Origin: RYN-230 sp963717125
Lineage (GTDB): Bacteria > Actinomycetota > Actinomycetes > Streptosporangiales > Streptosporangiaceae
NCBI GenBank assembly: GCA_963717125.1
Contig: CAVQVG010000004.1
Location: forward strand, 186,001 to 250,000
Direction of reading: 5' to 3'
DNA length: 64,000 nt
Part shown: positions 15,511 through 24,214 of the stretch, piece by piece
Numbering within the stretch: position 1 is the stretch's first letter
Layout of the letters: each line of letters opens with the position of its first letter
Position numbers and translations under genes: made by a program
The notes under the pieces: generated by a model
Seen by the model: only the letters and a program-made list of their open reading frames with translations
Database searches by the model: none
What the model was told of the DNA's origin: nothing

Positions 15511-17938
15511 AGATATCTTGGGCACCGCCAGCCGGACTGCTGCCCGGCGCTGGGCTGTGGTCACGCTGGGCCTGGTCGCCGCGGCGTCCGCGGTCACGCT
15601 GGCCGCGCCGCCGATCCGGGCCGCGGCCAGCCTAGGCCAGCGGGGCAGCGGCGGCGGCCGGTATGACGCGGTGATCAGGCGGACCGAGTACGGCATCCCG
15701 CACATCCTCGCGGACAACTACGGCAGCCTGGGCTACGGCTACGGGTATGCGTTCGCCCAGGACAACCTGTGTGTGCTGGCCGACCGGGTGCTGACCTTGC
15801 GCGGCCAGCGGTCCCGCTTCTTCGGTGCCTCCGCACCGTCCGACGACGCGCTCGGCCCGCCCACCACCAACCTGGACAGCGACGTGTACTACCAGGACAT
15901 GCGCCGGTCCGGCGTGGTGCAGCGGCTGCTCGCCCTCCCGCCGCCGCTGGGCCCGACCGCCCAGGCCCGGGCGCTGGTCGATGGTTACGCGGCTGGCTAC
16001 AACCGGTACCTGCGCGACACCGGGGTGGCGCACCTGCCCGACCCGTCCTGCCGCGGGCAGGCCTGGGTCACCCCGATCACGCCCCTCGACGTGTGGAGCG
16101 GCGTCTACGACCTGAACACGCTGGAGGGGAGCATGGCGTACCGGCCGCTGATCGCCACCGCGACCCCGCCCACGGCGGCCAGCACGGCAGCTAGCACGGC
16201 GGCCAGCGCAGCCCGGCTGTCCCTCCCGGCCGCCGCGCTCAACCCCAGCACCGGAATCGGCAGCAACGCCTGGGCGCTGGGCCGCGCGGCCACCCGTGAT
16301 CACGACGGGATGCTGCTGGCCAACCCGCACCTGCCCTGGACCGGCGACGCCCGGCTGTACCAGGTGCAGCTGACCATCCCGGGGGTGCTGAACGAATCCG
16401 GCGCCAGCATCTACGGCACGCCGGTGATCGAGATCGGGCACACCGCGCAGCTGGCCTGGACCGCGACCGCCTCGCACGCCCAGCACTACACGCTCTACCG
16501 GCTCACCCTGGTGCCCGGCGACCCAACCAGCTACCTGGTCGATGGCCGGGCCGAGCGGATGACCCGGCAGACCGTCCAGGTAACCGTCCGCGACCCGGAC
16601 GGGACGCTGTCCACCGTCACCAAGACGCTCTACGGTTCGCGGTTTGGCCCGGTGCTGGCCACCGGCTGGACGGCCAAGAACGCGTTGGCCATCCGGGACG
16701 CCAATGCGGCCAACCTGCGCTCGGTGAGCGAATGGCTGGCCATGGGCCGCGCGCAGAATCTCGCCCAGCTGCGCCGGGCTCAGGACGCCTACCAGGGCCT
16801 GCCCTGGATGTACACCGAGGCCGCGGACAGTAGCGGCCAGGTGTACTTCACCGACTCCTCGGTCGTCCCGAACGTCAGCAACGGCGAAGCCAAGCGCTGC
16901 CGGGTGGACACCGGCCAGGGCCAGTCCACGGACGGCGCCATCCTCATCCTCAACGGCTCGACCACGGCCTGCGACTGGGGCAGCGACCCGGCCGCGGTCC
17001 AGCCGGGCCTGTTCGGCCCCAGCCACGACCCGGCGCTGAGCCGGTCCGACTACGTGGCCAACTCGAACAACAGCCCATGGCTGGCCAACCCGCAGGTGCG
17101 GGTCACCGGCTACCCGGCCATCTTCGACACCAGGAAGGAACTCGAACTGCGGCCCCGGCTCAGCCTGAACATGATCGCGCAGCGGCTGGCCGGCACCGAC
17201 GGCCTGGGCCGGCCGGGCTTCACCCTGCCAACCTTGCAGCAGACCATGCTCGGCCAGCGCAACTACAGTGCTGACCTGGCCCGCGCGGCCGTAGTGGCGC
17301 TGTGCCGGGCGCACCCCGTGCTCACCGCGAGCAACGGCAAGCAGGTCAACGTGCGCGCCGCGTGCACCGTGCTCGCCACCTGGGACGGCCGGGCCAATCT
17401 GGGCAGCCGCGGCGAGCAGTTGTGGCGGCAGGCCTACGGCGGTCTGGACTATGCCCCCAGCAACTGGTGGTGGGTGCCGTTCACCCCGGCGCACCCGCTG
17501 ACCACACCACGCGGCCTGAACACCAGCAAGCCCGCCGTGCGGCAGGCGCTGGCCGACGCGGTGCAGTACTTCCGGGCGCACCACGTGCCGCTGGGTGTCC
17601 CGCTGGGCCAGACCCAGCACTACGCCTCGGTCCCGCTGGGCGGCTGCACCGAGGGTGAGGGCTGCTTCGACCGGGTCGAGGGCGTCGTACCGATGGGCGG
17701 TAACGGCGTGGACGTGGACGTGGACATCGGATCCAGCTTCATCATGGCCACCGAGCTGACCCCGGACGGCCCGCGGACCCGCACCATCCTCACCTACTCC
17801 GAATCGGCCAACCCCAGCTCACCGCACTACACCGACCAGACCGTGCTGTACTCACGGAAGGAGTGGGTCACCGAGCGGTTTACCCAAGCCCAGATCAACG
17901 CCGACCCGCAGCTCCAGGTCACCGTGCTGCGCGGCTGA
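15503..17938 (+). CDS. Penicillin acylase family (Ntn hydrolase) secreted acylase
   Basis: The 811-residue preproprotein has an N-terminal signal region (AARRWAVVTLGLVAAASAVTLA), the α-chain motif RTEYGIPHILADNYGSLGYG and a spacer of Ala/Ser/Thr repeats before the autoproteolysis site. The site reads GIG-Ser254-NAWALG, so Ser254 would become the N-terminal nucleophile of the β chain. LANPHLPW follows, as in aculeacin-A acylase, PvdQ and AHL acylases. Such enzymes remove acyl chains from lipopeptides, homoserine lactones or β-lactams outside the cell. The length fits the family. The gene stands alone between murB and the convergent exonuclease III gene, with its own palindromic control site. 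The substrate is undetermined. Confidence 0.92.
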   Translation: MLLDILGTASRTAARRWAVVTLGLVAAASAVTLAAPPIRAAASLGQRGSGGGRYDAVIRRTEYGIPHILADNYGSLGYGYGYAFAQDNLCVLADRVLTLRGQRSRFFGASAPSDDALGPPTTNLDSDVYYQDMRRSGVVQRLLALPPPLGPTAQARALVDGYAAGYNRYLRDTGVAHLPDPSCRGQAWVTPITPLDVWSGVYDLNTLEGSMAYRPLIATATPPTAASTAASTAASAARLSLPAAALNPSTGIGSNAWALGRAATRDHDGMLLANPHLPWTGDARLYQVQLTIPGVLNESGASIYGTPVIEIGHTAQLAWTATASHAQHYTLYRLTLVPGDPTSYLVDGRAERMTRQTVQVTVRDPDGTLSTVTKTLYGSRFGPVLATGWTAKNALAIRDANAANLRSVSEWLAMGRAQNLAQLRRAQDAYQGLPWMYTEAADSSGQVYFTDSSVVPNVSNGEAKRCRVDTGQGQSTDGAILILNGSTTACDWGSDPAAVQPGLFGPSHDPALSRSDYVANSNNSPWLANPQVRVTGYPAIFDTRKELELRPRLSLNMIAQRLAGTDGLGRPGFTLPTLQQTMLGQRNYSADLARAAVVALCRAHPVLTASNGKQVNVRAACTVLATWDGRANLGSRGEQLWRQAYGGLDYAPSNWWWVPFTPAHPLTTPRGLNTSKPAVRQALADAVQYFRAHHVPLGVPLGQTQHYASVPLGGCTEGEGCFDRVEGVVPMGGNGVDVDVDIGSSFIMATELTPDGPRTRTILTYSESANPSSPHYTDQTVLYSRKEWVTERFTQAQINADPQLQVTVLRG

Positions 17939-17947
17939 CCCAGCCAG

Positions 17948-18853
17948 TCACCGCGCCTGGGGCAGCTTGCCCGAGGCGGTCTTGGCCGAGGACGGCGGCA
18001 CGACCGGCCCAATGTCCCCGTCCGGCGCCGTGTCCAGGTCGACGATCAACGGAGCGTGGTCGCTCGGCGCGGTGCCCTTACGCGCCTGGCGGTCCACCCA
18101 CGCGGCCCGCACCCGGCCTGCGAGCGGCGCTGTGGCCAGCACCAGGTCTATCCGCATACCCAGGTTCTTGGGGAACATACCGGCCCGATAGTCCCAGTAG
18201 GTGAATATGCGTTCGGCCGGCCAGCGATCCCGTATCACGTCGCGCAGGCCGATCGCCTGGAGCTGAGCCAGCGCGGCCCGCTCGGGCGGCGTCACGTGGG
18301 TCTGGCCGACGTAGGCCGCTGGATCGAACACGTCGGCGTCGGCCGGCGCGATGTTCATGTCCCCGCATACCAGCATGGCCTCCTGGCCAGCTGCGATCTC
18401 CCCGGCCAGTGCCTGTTGCAGTGCTGCCAGCCAGGCGAGTTTGTATTGATAGTGCTCCGAGCCCGGCACCCGCCCGTTCGGTACGTACACCGAGTGCACC
18501 CGTATCCCGCCGCAGACCGCGGACACCGCCCTGGCCTCAGGATCCGGGAAGCCAGGGGCGCCGTGGACTCCCACGTTCACGTCGTTCAGCCCGGCACGGG
18601 ACAGGATGGCCACGCCGTTCCACCGCGCCTCGCCGTGCTGGGCGAACGCATAGCCGCGGGCAGCTAGCTCGTCCCCGAGCAACTCGGTGAACGCGTCGTC
18701 GGGGAGCTTGGTCTCCTGCAGGCAGACGACATGGGGCTGCCGTTGATCCAACCAGGGCAGGAATCGCGGCATCCGCTGCCTGATCGAGTTCACGTTCCAG
18801 GTTGCTACCCGCACCTGGCTTACGGTAGCCGCCCGCCGGTTCTGGCTGCCCAC
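17948..18853 (-). CDS. xth: Exodeoxyribonuclease III / AP endonuclease
   Basis: This is a 301-residue protein of the EEP (exonuclease-endonuclease-phosphatase) family, which cleaves DNA at abasic sites and degrades 3' ends in base-excision repair. Visible motifs are ATWNVNSIRQR, VCLQETKLPDD with the metal-binding Glu, YVPNGR, CGDMNIAP with Asp/Asn, GMRIDLVLAT and the catalytic SDHAPLIVD. The C-terminal ~30 residues (DIGPVVPPSSAKTASGKLPQ) form an extra polar tail. The N-terminus may begin slightly later at SQVRVATW; the first ten residues are not conserved-looking. It converges on the acylase gene and reads away from the pilus peptidase gene end. Confidence 0.93.
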   Translation of the reverse strand: MGSQNRRAATVSQVRVATWNVNSIRQRMPRFLPWLDQRQPHVVCLQETKLPDDAFTELLGDELAARGYAFAQHGEARWNGVAILSRAGLNDVNVGVHGAPGFPDPEARAVSAVCGGIRVHSVYVPNGRVPGSEHYQYKLAWLAALQQALAGEIAAGQEAMLVCGDMNIAPADADVFDPAAYVGQTHVTPPERAALAQLQAIGLRDVIRDRWPAERIFTYWDYRAGMFPKNLGMRIDLVLATAPLAGRVRAAWVDRQARKGTAPSDHAPLIVDLDTAPDGDIGPVVPPSSAKTASGKLPQAR

Positions 18854-18860
18854 ACCGTCG

Positions 18861-19487
18861 TCAGCGGCTGACCAGGTACCCGCTGAGTATGATCGCGGCC
18901 AGCGTGCCGCCCAGCAGGAAGGGGCCGAACGGGAGCTGGGTCTTCCGGCTGGCCCGGCCGGCCGCGATCAGCGCGAGCCCGGCCGCACCGGCCAGCAGGT
19001 AGCCCAGGAACAGCCCGGCAATCAGCCAGCCGATGCCGAGCCAGCCCAGATAGAGGCCGAGGATCCCGGCCAGCTTCACGTCTCCCCAGCCGAGGCCGTC
19101 CGGGTAGATCACCGCCTGCACCAGGAACACGGCCAGCGCGATGCCCAGGCCGAGCAGTGCGCCGAGAAAATGCCGGCCGCCGCCGGGCAGCAGCACCGCG
19201 GCCAGGCCGAGCAGCGCCAGCGCGATCGGGTAGGACGGCAGCGTGAGCCGGTCCGGCAGCCGCCGCTGCCGCGCGTCGATGACCGCCAGCCCGGCCCCGG
19301 CGACGGCCAGGTAGCCGTAGGCCGGCAGCACCGGGCTCAGCCCGAAACGCACCACCATGATGCCGAACGCCCCGGCCGCGCTGATCAGGATCACCCCGGC
19401 CACGGCCGCCCGGGGCCGGTCACGGCGGGCGCCGCCCGCCCGCCAGCGCCCGCCGTGAGCGGCCGCGGCACGGAGCCGCTGCGGCAC
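18861..19487 (-). CDS. Prepilin peptidase, A24 type (TadV-like)
   Basis: A GTG at 19487 starts two bases after the stop of the upstream exported protein. The 208-residue protein has about six membrane segments. It contains the two catalytic aspartates of type IV prepilin peptidases, in VIDARQRRLPDRL and in GWGDVKLAG (the GxGD motif). The cytoplasmic N-methylase domain of PilD is absent, as in TadV/CpaA. It should cleave the leader of the Flp and TadE-type prepilins encoded at 27.3-29.1 kb. It is the last gene of a leftward three-gene set with two exported proteins, divergent from the main pilus operon. Confidence 0.9.
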   Translation of the reverse strand: MPQRLRAAAAHGGRWRAGGARRDRPRAAVAGVILISAAGAFGIMVVRFGLSPVLPAYGYLAVAGAGLAVIDARQRRLPDRLTLPSYPIALALLGLAAVLLPGGGRHFLGALLGLGIALAVFLVQAVIYPDGLGWGDVKLAGILGLYLGWLGIGWLIAGLFLGYLLAGAAGLALIAAGRASRKTQLPFGPFLLGGTLAAIILSGYLVSR

Positions 19488-19488
19488 G

Positions 19489-20490
19489 TCAGCCGCCGCC
19501 GTTGATGCTCTGGATCTCCGCGACCGGGAACGGCGGGGTCTGCCCGGTCGTCAGGATGGCCGGCATCCGGTTCGGCCCGGGGCCGTTGAGCACGCCCGGA
19601 CCCCAGGTCACCGACCAGCGCATGGTCGCGCTGACCAGCGCGGCCGGCGCCGGCGCCTGCCACAGCACCCCGCAGTCCGGCGGGGTGCCCGCGCCGGAAC
19701 TGGCCGGGGCCCGGCCAGTTCGGTAGCGCGAGCCGCCCGGCCCGCAGCCCGCCGAGTACGGCACGCCGTGCCCGCTGCGCACGTTCACGGTGAACGCGCC
19801 GTGCGCGGCCAGCTGGGCCCACACGCTGACCGTCTCGTTGCCCAGCGTGGCGGTCACCTCGTACGCGCCCGGCCGCCCGGTCATCGCGCTGACCGGGCGG
19901 GTCCGTCCCCAGACGTAGCTGGCCAGGTTCACGTAGCCGGTGGCGGCCGGGTTGATGGTGAGCGCGGGCGCCGGGATCGTCATGTGGTTGTACGCGTAAG
20001 CGGCCAGCGTGCGCAGCGGCACCGGCGGCTCAGGGGGCGTTATGCCGGGTGCGGCCCAGGTGAACAGCGGGAGGGTCTTGCACACTCGCTGAGCCGCGGC
20101 GGACGCTGCGGGGTTGACCGGAAGCTGCCACCAGAAGCCGGCCGGCACCGGATGATCCTTGAGGAACCCCCGGGCCTGCTGCACGGACTTGAACACGCCG
20201 AACGGGGTGGACGGGGTCACGAACCCGAAGTTCTGGATGATGTAGCGGCTGCCGGTGGCGGTGTCGCCGATGGACTGCCACAGGCACGGTGGCGGCGGCA
20301 CCGCCAGCGGGACCTGCGCGGTGCCGGTCGCGCCGAAGTCGCCCTTGAGCGCGATCAGGTTGCTGAGCAGGACCGAGCAGGTGCTCCCGGCGCAGCCGAC
20401 GCCGGAGCCCGCGGCCGCCGGCCCGGCCAGCGCCAGCGGGGCGAGGAACCCGGCCAGGATCAGGCCCGCGACCGCACCGCGCCGGGTCAC
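19489..20490 (-). CDS. Exported protein of unknown function in the Tad locus
   Basis: The start is GTG 20490, which overlaps the stop of the upstream lipoprotein gene as GTGA and has GAGGGA nine bases upstream; a GTG at 20499 is too close to that site. The 333-residue protein has a Sec signal (VTRRGAVAGLILAGFLAPLALA, then GPAAAG). Several Cys (GCAGSTCSV, CLWQS, RVCKTLP, AGCGPGG, PPDCGV) suggest disulfides in an extracytoplasmic domain. I recognise no family. Location between the peptidase and lipoprotein genes suggests an accessory part of the pilus system at the cell envelope, perhaps a surface or assembly factor; that is inference from context only. Confidence 0.75.
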   Translation of the reverse strand: MTRRGAVAGLILAGFLAPLALAGPAAAGSGVGCAGSTCSVLLSNLIALKGDFGATGTAQVPLAVPPPPCLWQSIGDTATGSRYIIQNFGFVTPSTPFGVFKSVQQARGFLKDHPVPAGFWWQLPVNPAASAAAQRVCKTLPLFTWAAPGITPPEPPVPLRTLAAYAYNHMTIPAPALTINPAATGYVNLASYVWGRTRPVSAMTGRPGAYEVTATLGNETVSVWAQLAAHGAFTVNVRSGHGVPYSAGCGPGGSRYRTGRAPASSGAGTPPDCGVLWQAPAPAALVSATMRWSVTWGPGVLNGPGPNRMPAILTTGQTPPFPVAEIQSINGGG

Positions 20491-21170
20491 GGCTTGCACT
20501 CCCTCGCCTGCGGATAATAAATGACCGGATTGACGGAGATGACCCGCCAGTGCCCATTCTGGACGGCCAGTACGTCGGTGTTCAGGTAGTAATGCCGATT
20601 AGCCGGGCCGCGGTCCCGGACGAGCTTTCCGGTGGTCAGGCTGGTGTTGGCCGAGCGTGCGTTGTCGAAGCATTCGGACACGTTGACCGCGCCCGGCACG
20701 GTGGGGTCGGGGAACGCCGCCAGGTGCGAGAAGGTGATCGTCCCGGTGAACGATTCGGTGGTCACGTCCGGAGCGGCCAGATTCGATTCGAGCGCGCCGC
20801 GAACGGGGCCCGAGACATAGCCGGCCCACCGGTCGTCCTGATTCCCGCGATATTCCGCGTAGAGGTAGGCGAGCAGGAAATCCTTGGCCGCGGCAACCGC
20901 CGGGATCTCACTGCGCAGCGGGGGCAGCCAGCGCGGTATGACGATGTGCACATCCGGGCCGAACGGTGGCCACGTGAGCACGCCCGGGCCTGGTCGTCCG
21001 GCCGTGCCGGGCGCACCGGGCGCGCCGCCGGCCGCCCCGGCCGCGGTCGGGCCGGCCGGGCGGAACGCGCCCGGCGCGGGCCCGCAGCCGGCGGTGAGCC
21101 ACCCGGCGGCGGCCAGCAGGGCCGCGCCGAACCCGGCCGCCCGCACCCGGGCTGTCCATTCCCGCCGCAT
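20487..21170 (-). CDS. Putative lipoprotein of the Tad locus, unknown function
   Basis: This 227-residue protein has a signal peptide ending in the lipobox LTAGC (Cys ~29), followed by a Gly/Ala/Pro linker (AAGAAGGAPGAPGTAGRPG) and a globular domain of ~150 residues (VHIVIPRWLPPLRSEIPAVA and AKDFLLAYLYAEYRGNQDDRWAGYV). GGAGGGC lies just before the start. I do not recognise the fold with certainty; the pattern of a short helix pair then a β-rich part ending NGHWRVISVNPVIYY resembles secreted Rv-type NTF2-like lipoproteins. It is the first gene of the leftward set and is translationally coupled to the next exported protein. Confidence 0.75.
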   Translation of the reverse strand: MRREWTARVRAAGFGAALLAAAGWLTAGCGPAPGAFRPAGPTAAGAAGGAPGAPGTAGRPGPGVLTWPPFGPDVHIVIPRWLPPLRSEIPAVAAAKDFLLAYLYAEYRGNQDDRWAGYVSGPVRGALESNLAAPDVTTESFTGTITFSHLAAFPDPTVPGAVNVSECFDNARSANTSLTTGKLVRDRGPANRHYYLNTDVLAVQNGHWRVISVNPVIYYPQARECKP

Positions 21171-21270
21171 GCGCCCTCCGCTTCACTGGCCGCGATGATG
21201 GCGCGAACTCTACCAATAACGATTCTTCCGGCAAGCTTCATTAGCCCGGTGGTAAGCACTCCGCAATTGT

Positions 21271-21299
21271 TGAAAGACGTTAGTACTAAGTTGCTAATT
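21271..21299 (+). promoter_or_regulatory. Candidate promoter of the rightward Tad operon
   Basis: TTGAAA (21271-21276) and GCTAAT (21294-21299) are separated by 17 bases inside an AT-rich island (about 21200-21310) that is striking in this GC-rich DNA. It lies about 90 bases before the first pilus gene. The divergent lipoprotein gene must also be transcribed from this 219-base region. Confidence 0.45.
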
Positions 21300-21389
21300 A
21301 ACATTGCAGGTCGGGCCAAACGGTAGCGCGATCTCACGGCAAGGTGAGTTTCCTCCTTATCTGCCCTATGGGTAGCGTCATGTGGCTTT

Positions 21390-22328
21390 ATGGTGAAGCA
21401 GGCCGCGGATCACCGATTCCCGGGTTACGCCGCCCAGCAGCCAGGTCTACCGCAAGGAGATCGTCGAGGAATGCCACCTGACCGGGGTATCCCGCCCACC
21501 GCCCCAGCCCCCTTCATGCGCGGCTCGGCGGGCAGCGCGGCCCAGCAACCGACCTGGGCGGAGCCGACCGCGCCAGCGGCGCGCCGGCTGCCGAGGCGGC
21601 CGCGGGAACGCAGGCCGGCCCTGGCCGCGCTGGCCGTGCTGCTCATCCTGGGCGGTGCGCTGGCGGCTGGCTTCCTGGTGGTGCAGAGCGGCCAACGCGT
21701 CTCCGCCATCGAGATCTCCGCGCCGATCGGCGCGGGCCAGCGGATCCCGCCGAGCGCCATGCAACAGGTGCAGATAGCGGCCGGAACCGGGCTGGACTAC
21801 GTGCCGTGGGACGAGGCCAGCCAGGTCGCCCGGTTCTTCACGGTCAGCGCGATCCCGCCCGGCACGCTGCTGACCCGGGCCATGGTCGCGGTCTCCGGGG
21901 CCTCGGTGGCGGGCAAGGCCGTCGTCGGGCTCGCGCTCAAGGACGGGCAACTGCCCCGCGGCCTGCAGGACGGGGATCACGTCGCGCTCTACCAGGTCAG
22001 CGACGCACAGGAAACCTGCCCGGGCGGATCCGGTGGGCTGCTGACGGCGGACGCGGTGGTGCTGGCCATCGGCACCCCGGCGGCCGCGTCAGGCGGCCAG
22101 GCCCAGGCCGACGTCGAGGTCGGGGTCAACCCGGCGGACGCCGGTGCGGTGGCGTGCAACGCGGCCAACGGAATCGTTGGCATCGCGGTGCTGCCCGCCG
22201 GGAGCAGCGGCGCTGGACTAGCCCCCTCCGGCACCGACCAGTCGTCCGGCCCGGGCGGCGCGCGGCGCAAGACGCCCACTCCCAGTGGCAGCGCCACCCC
22301 GCCGTCGCCCGGTGCCGGGACCGGGTGA
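21390..22328 (+). CDS. CpaB/RcpC-like SAF-domain membrane protein
   Basis: A 312-residue frame begins at ATG 21390, but that start has no Shine-Dalgarno; ATG 21471 (MPPDRGIPP) has AAGGAG eleven bases upstream and may be the true start. One membrane helix (ALAALAVLLILGGALAAGFL) is followed by a SAF domain: EISAPIGAGQRIPPSAMQQV and IPPGTLLTRAMV. CpaB/RcpC proteins are periplasmic pilus-assembly factors, and SAF domains bind glycan or phosphate-like ligands. A Ser/Gly/Pro-rich tail ends the protein. It is the first gene of the rightward operon and ends one base before the ATPase start. Confidence 0.78.
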   Translation: MVKQAADHRFPGYAAQQPGLPQGDRRGMPPDRGIPPTAPAPFMRGSAGSAAQQPTWAEPTAPAARRLPRRPRERRPALAALAVLLILGGALAAGFLVVQSGQRVSAIEISAPIGAGQRIPPSAMQQVQIAAGTGLDYVPWDEASQVARFFTVSAIPPGTLLTRAMVAVSGASVAGKAVVGLALKDGQLPRGLQDGDHVALYQVSDAQETCPGGSGGLLTADAVVLAIGTPAAASGGQAQADVEVGVNPADAGAVACNAANGIVGIAVLPAGSSGAGLAPSGTDQSSGPGGARRKTPTPSGSATPPSPGAGTG

Positions 22329-22329
22329 C

Positions 22330-24210
22330 GTGGCGCTGATCGCGGTGGCCGCGGACAAAGGCGCACCGGGCGTCACCACCACGGCCACCGCGCTGGCCGC
22401 GGTCTGGCCCCGGCCCGTCGTGCTGGCCGAGTGCGATCCGGCCGGCGGTGACATCGTCTACCGGCTGCCCGGCGCGCACGGCGGGCGGCTCGACCCGCGG
22501 CGCGGCCTGCTCAGCCTGGCCGTGGCCGCGCGGCATGGCCTCACGCCGGCCCAGGTCTGGGAGCACACGCAGCGGTTGCGCGGCGGGCTCGACGTGCTGG
22601 CCGGGGTGACCAACGCGGAGCAGGGCAGCGGCATCGACCCGCTGTGGGGCCCGGTCGGCGACCTGCTGGCCACGCTGCCGCGAGCAGACGTCATCGCCGA
22701 CTGCGGCCGGCTCGGCCCGGATGGTCCTTACTACGAACTGCTCGCCCAGGCCGCCATCGTGGTGCTGGTCATCCGGCCGAGCCTGGGTGAGGTGCTGCGG
22801 CTGCGGGACCGGGTGGCGGCGGTGGCGCTGGCCGTCGGCCGCCGGGGCGCGCGCGACGCCCGGATCGGGGTGCTGGTGGTCGCCGACCGCCGCGGGTTCC
22901 GCCGCGCGCTGGCCGAGGTGAGCCAGGCGGTGGGCGGCGCGAACAGCCCGGTCGGCCTGCTCGGCGGGATCGCCTACGAGCCGAAGAGCGCGCAGCGGCT
23001 GCGCGGCGAGTGGGGCGGCCGGCTGGACCGGTCCCTGCTGATCCGGACCGCCCGGGACGTAGCCGCCCAGCTGGCCGATATTGGGCTGGCCAGCGCCGGG
23101 CTGCCCAGCGGCGGGTCAGGGAGCACCGGGGCAGCGGGCACTGGGTCAGCGGGCATTGGGTCAGCGGGCACTGGGTCAGCGGGCACTGGGTCAGCGGGCA
23201 CTGGGTCAGCGGGTCTTGGCCTGCGGGGCACCCGGCCGGCGGCTGTTGGTCTGGCGGGCGCCCAGCGGGCGGCTGTTGGTCTGACGGGCGCCCGGCCGCC
23301 GGGTGCGGGTCGGCCGGCGGGTGCGGTCCCGGTCAGCCCAGCGCTGGGCACAGTCGGCGGGGCTCAGGAGACGAGGGCCTGGGCACCCGGCGCCCGGGAG
23401 CCGGCCGCCCGGGCATCCGGGCGGCCGGCTGCCGCGGTACCAGCGAGCCAGCCGGCCGCGCGGTGGGCCACCGGACCGGCGCCGGGTCCCGGGCGGGCGC
23501 CTGGTCCCGGACCGGCGCCAGGCCCCGCGCCGCTGGCCTGGGATCAGCACCAGCGATCTGGCCCGGCCGCGGCCCGGCCCGGCCCTGCCCCGGCCCGGCC
23601 TGGCCCACCCTGGACCGACCCGGACCGGTCTGGGCCGTCCTGGACCGACCCGGACCGGCCTGGGCCACCCTGGGCTGATCCGGCCCCCCCTGGGCCGCCC
23701 TGGGCCGACCGGGCCCGGCCGCCCGCCGCGCAGTCGCCCGCCGCGCAGTCGGCCGCGGCCGAGTTGGCGGCGGCCCAACTCACCGCGGCCCAGCTGGCAG
23801 CGGCCGAGTTGACCGCCGCGGAGATGACCGCGGCTCAGGTGGCGGCGGCCCGGCTGTCCGCGGCCCACGGGCAGGCCGGCCAGCCGGTCCTGCCGGAACC
23901 AGGCCCAGCGCAGCGCGGCCCGGGGCAGCTAGGCCCAGGGCCGCCAGGCCCAGGGGAGCAGGCCCAGGGGAGCCAGGCCCAGGGGAGCCAGGCCCAGGGG
24001 AGCCAGGCCCAGGGGAGCCGGGTCGGTCGTGGCGGGGCGCGGGCCGCGGCACCGGGCGCGGTGCGGGCCGGGGCACCGGGCGCGGCGTCGGCCGGGGTGC
24101 GGGCCGGGGTGCGGGCCGGGGCCGTCACGCGGGCGGGCCCGCGCAGCCTGCCGGAAGCTCCGAAACGGCCGAGCCCAGCGCCAGCCCGCGCCCGGGTCCG
24201 GGGGTGGTGA
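22330..24210 (+). CDS. CpaE/TadZ-like MinD-family ATPase with long repeat C-terminus
   Basis: The chosen start is GTG 22330 right after the upstream stop; the frame is also open from 22285. Of 626 residues only about the first 260 form a MinD/ParA-like domain: ALIAVAADKGAPGVTTTATA is a deviant Walker A in which the usual GK Lys is Val, followed by LAECDPAGGD and DVIADCGRL. TadZ-type proteins often have degenerate nucleotide sites and position the pilus machine at a pole. The remaining ~360 residues are low complexity: TGSAG repeats, Pro/Gly/Arg stretches, DPDRPGPPW repeats, AAELTAAQL repeats and QAQGS repeats. This tail is exceptional for the family and lies before the coupled secretion ATPase gene. 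Confidence 0.82.
   Translation: MALIAVAADKGAPGVTTTATALAAVWPRPVVLAECDPAGGDIVYRLPGAHGGRLDPRRGLLSLAVAARHGLTPAQVWEHTQRLRGGLDVLAGVTNAEQGSGIDPLWGPVGDLLATLPRADVIADCGRLGPDGPYYELLAQAAIVVLVIRPSLGEVLRLRDRVAAVALAVGRRGARDARIGVLVVADRRGFRRALAEVSQAVGGANSPVGLLGGIAYEPKSAQRLRGEWGGRLDRSLLIRTARDVAAQLADIGLASAGLPSGGSGSTGAAGTGSAGIGSAGTGSAGTGSAGTGSAGLGLRGTRPAAVGLAGAQRAAVGLTGARPPGAGRPAGAVPVSPALGTVGGAQETRAWAPGAREPAARASGRPAAAVPASQPAARWATGPAPGPGRAPGPGPAPGPAPLAWDQHQRSGPAAARPGPAPARPGPPWTDPDRSGPSWTDPDRPGPPWADPAPPGPPWADRARPPAAQSPAAQSAAAELAAAQLTAAQLAAAELTAAEMTAAQVAAARLSAAHGQAGQPVLPEPGPAQRGPGQLGPGPPGPGEQAQGSQAQGSQAQGSQAQGSRVGRGGARAAAPGAVRAGAPGAASAGVRAGVRAGAVTRAGPRSLPEAPKRPSPAPARARVRGW
23130..23216. repeat. 15-bp tandem repeats encoding TGSAG
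   Basis: About five units of GGGTCAGCGGGCACT, one with a C-to-T change giving IGSAG, lie in frame in the CpaE-like gene. Repeat length is a multiple of three, so copy-number change keeps the frame. Confidence 0.88.
23944..24019. repeat. 15-bp tandem repeats encoding QAQGS
   Basis: Four to five copies of CAGGCCCAGGGGAGC (the unit phase is arbitrary) lie near the 3' end of the CpaE-like gene, again in frame, producing QAQGS repeats. Confidence 0.88.
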
Positions 24211-24214
24211 CGGC

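Noticed and set aside
23010..23870. Several long open frames on both strands over the CpaE-like tail
   Set aside because: They are made of the same GC-rich repeats read in other frames and lack start signals and recognisable domains.
23130..24019. CRISPR array
   Set aside because: The repeats are short, contiguous and in frame with a protein; there are no unique spacers and no cas genes in the window.
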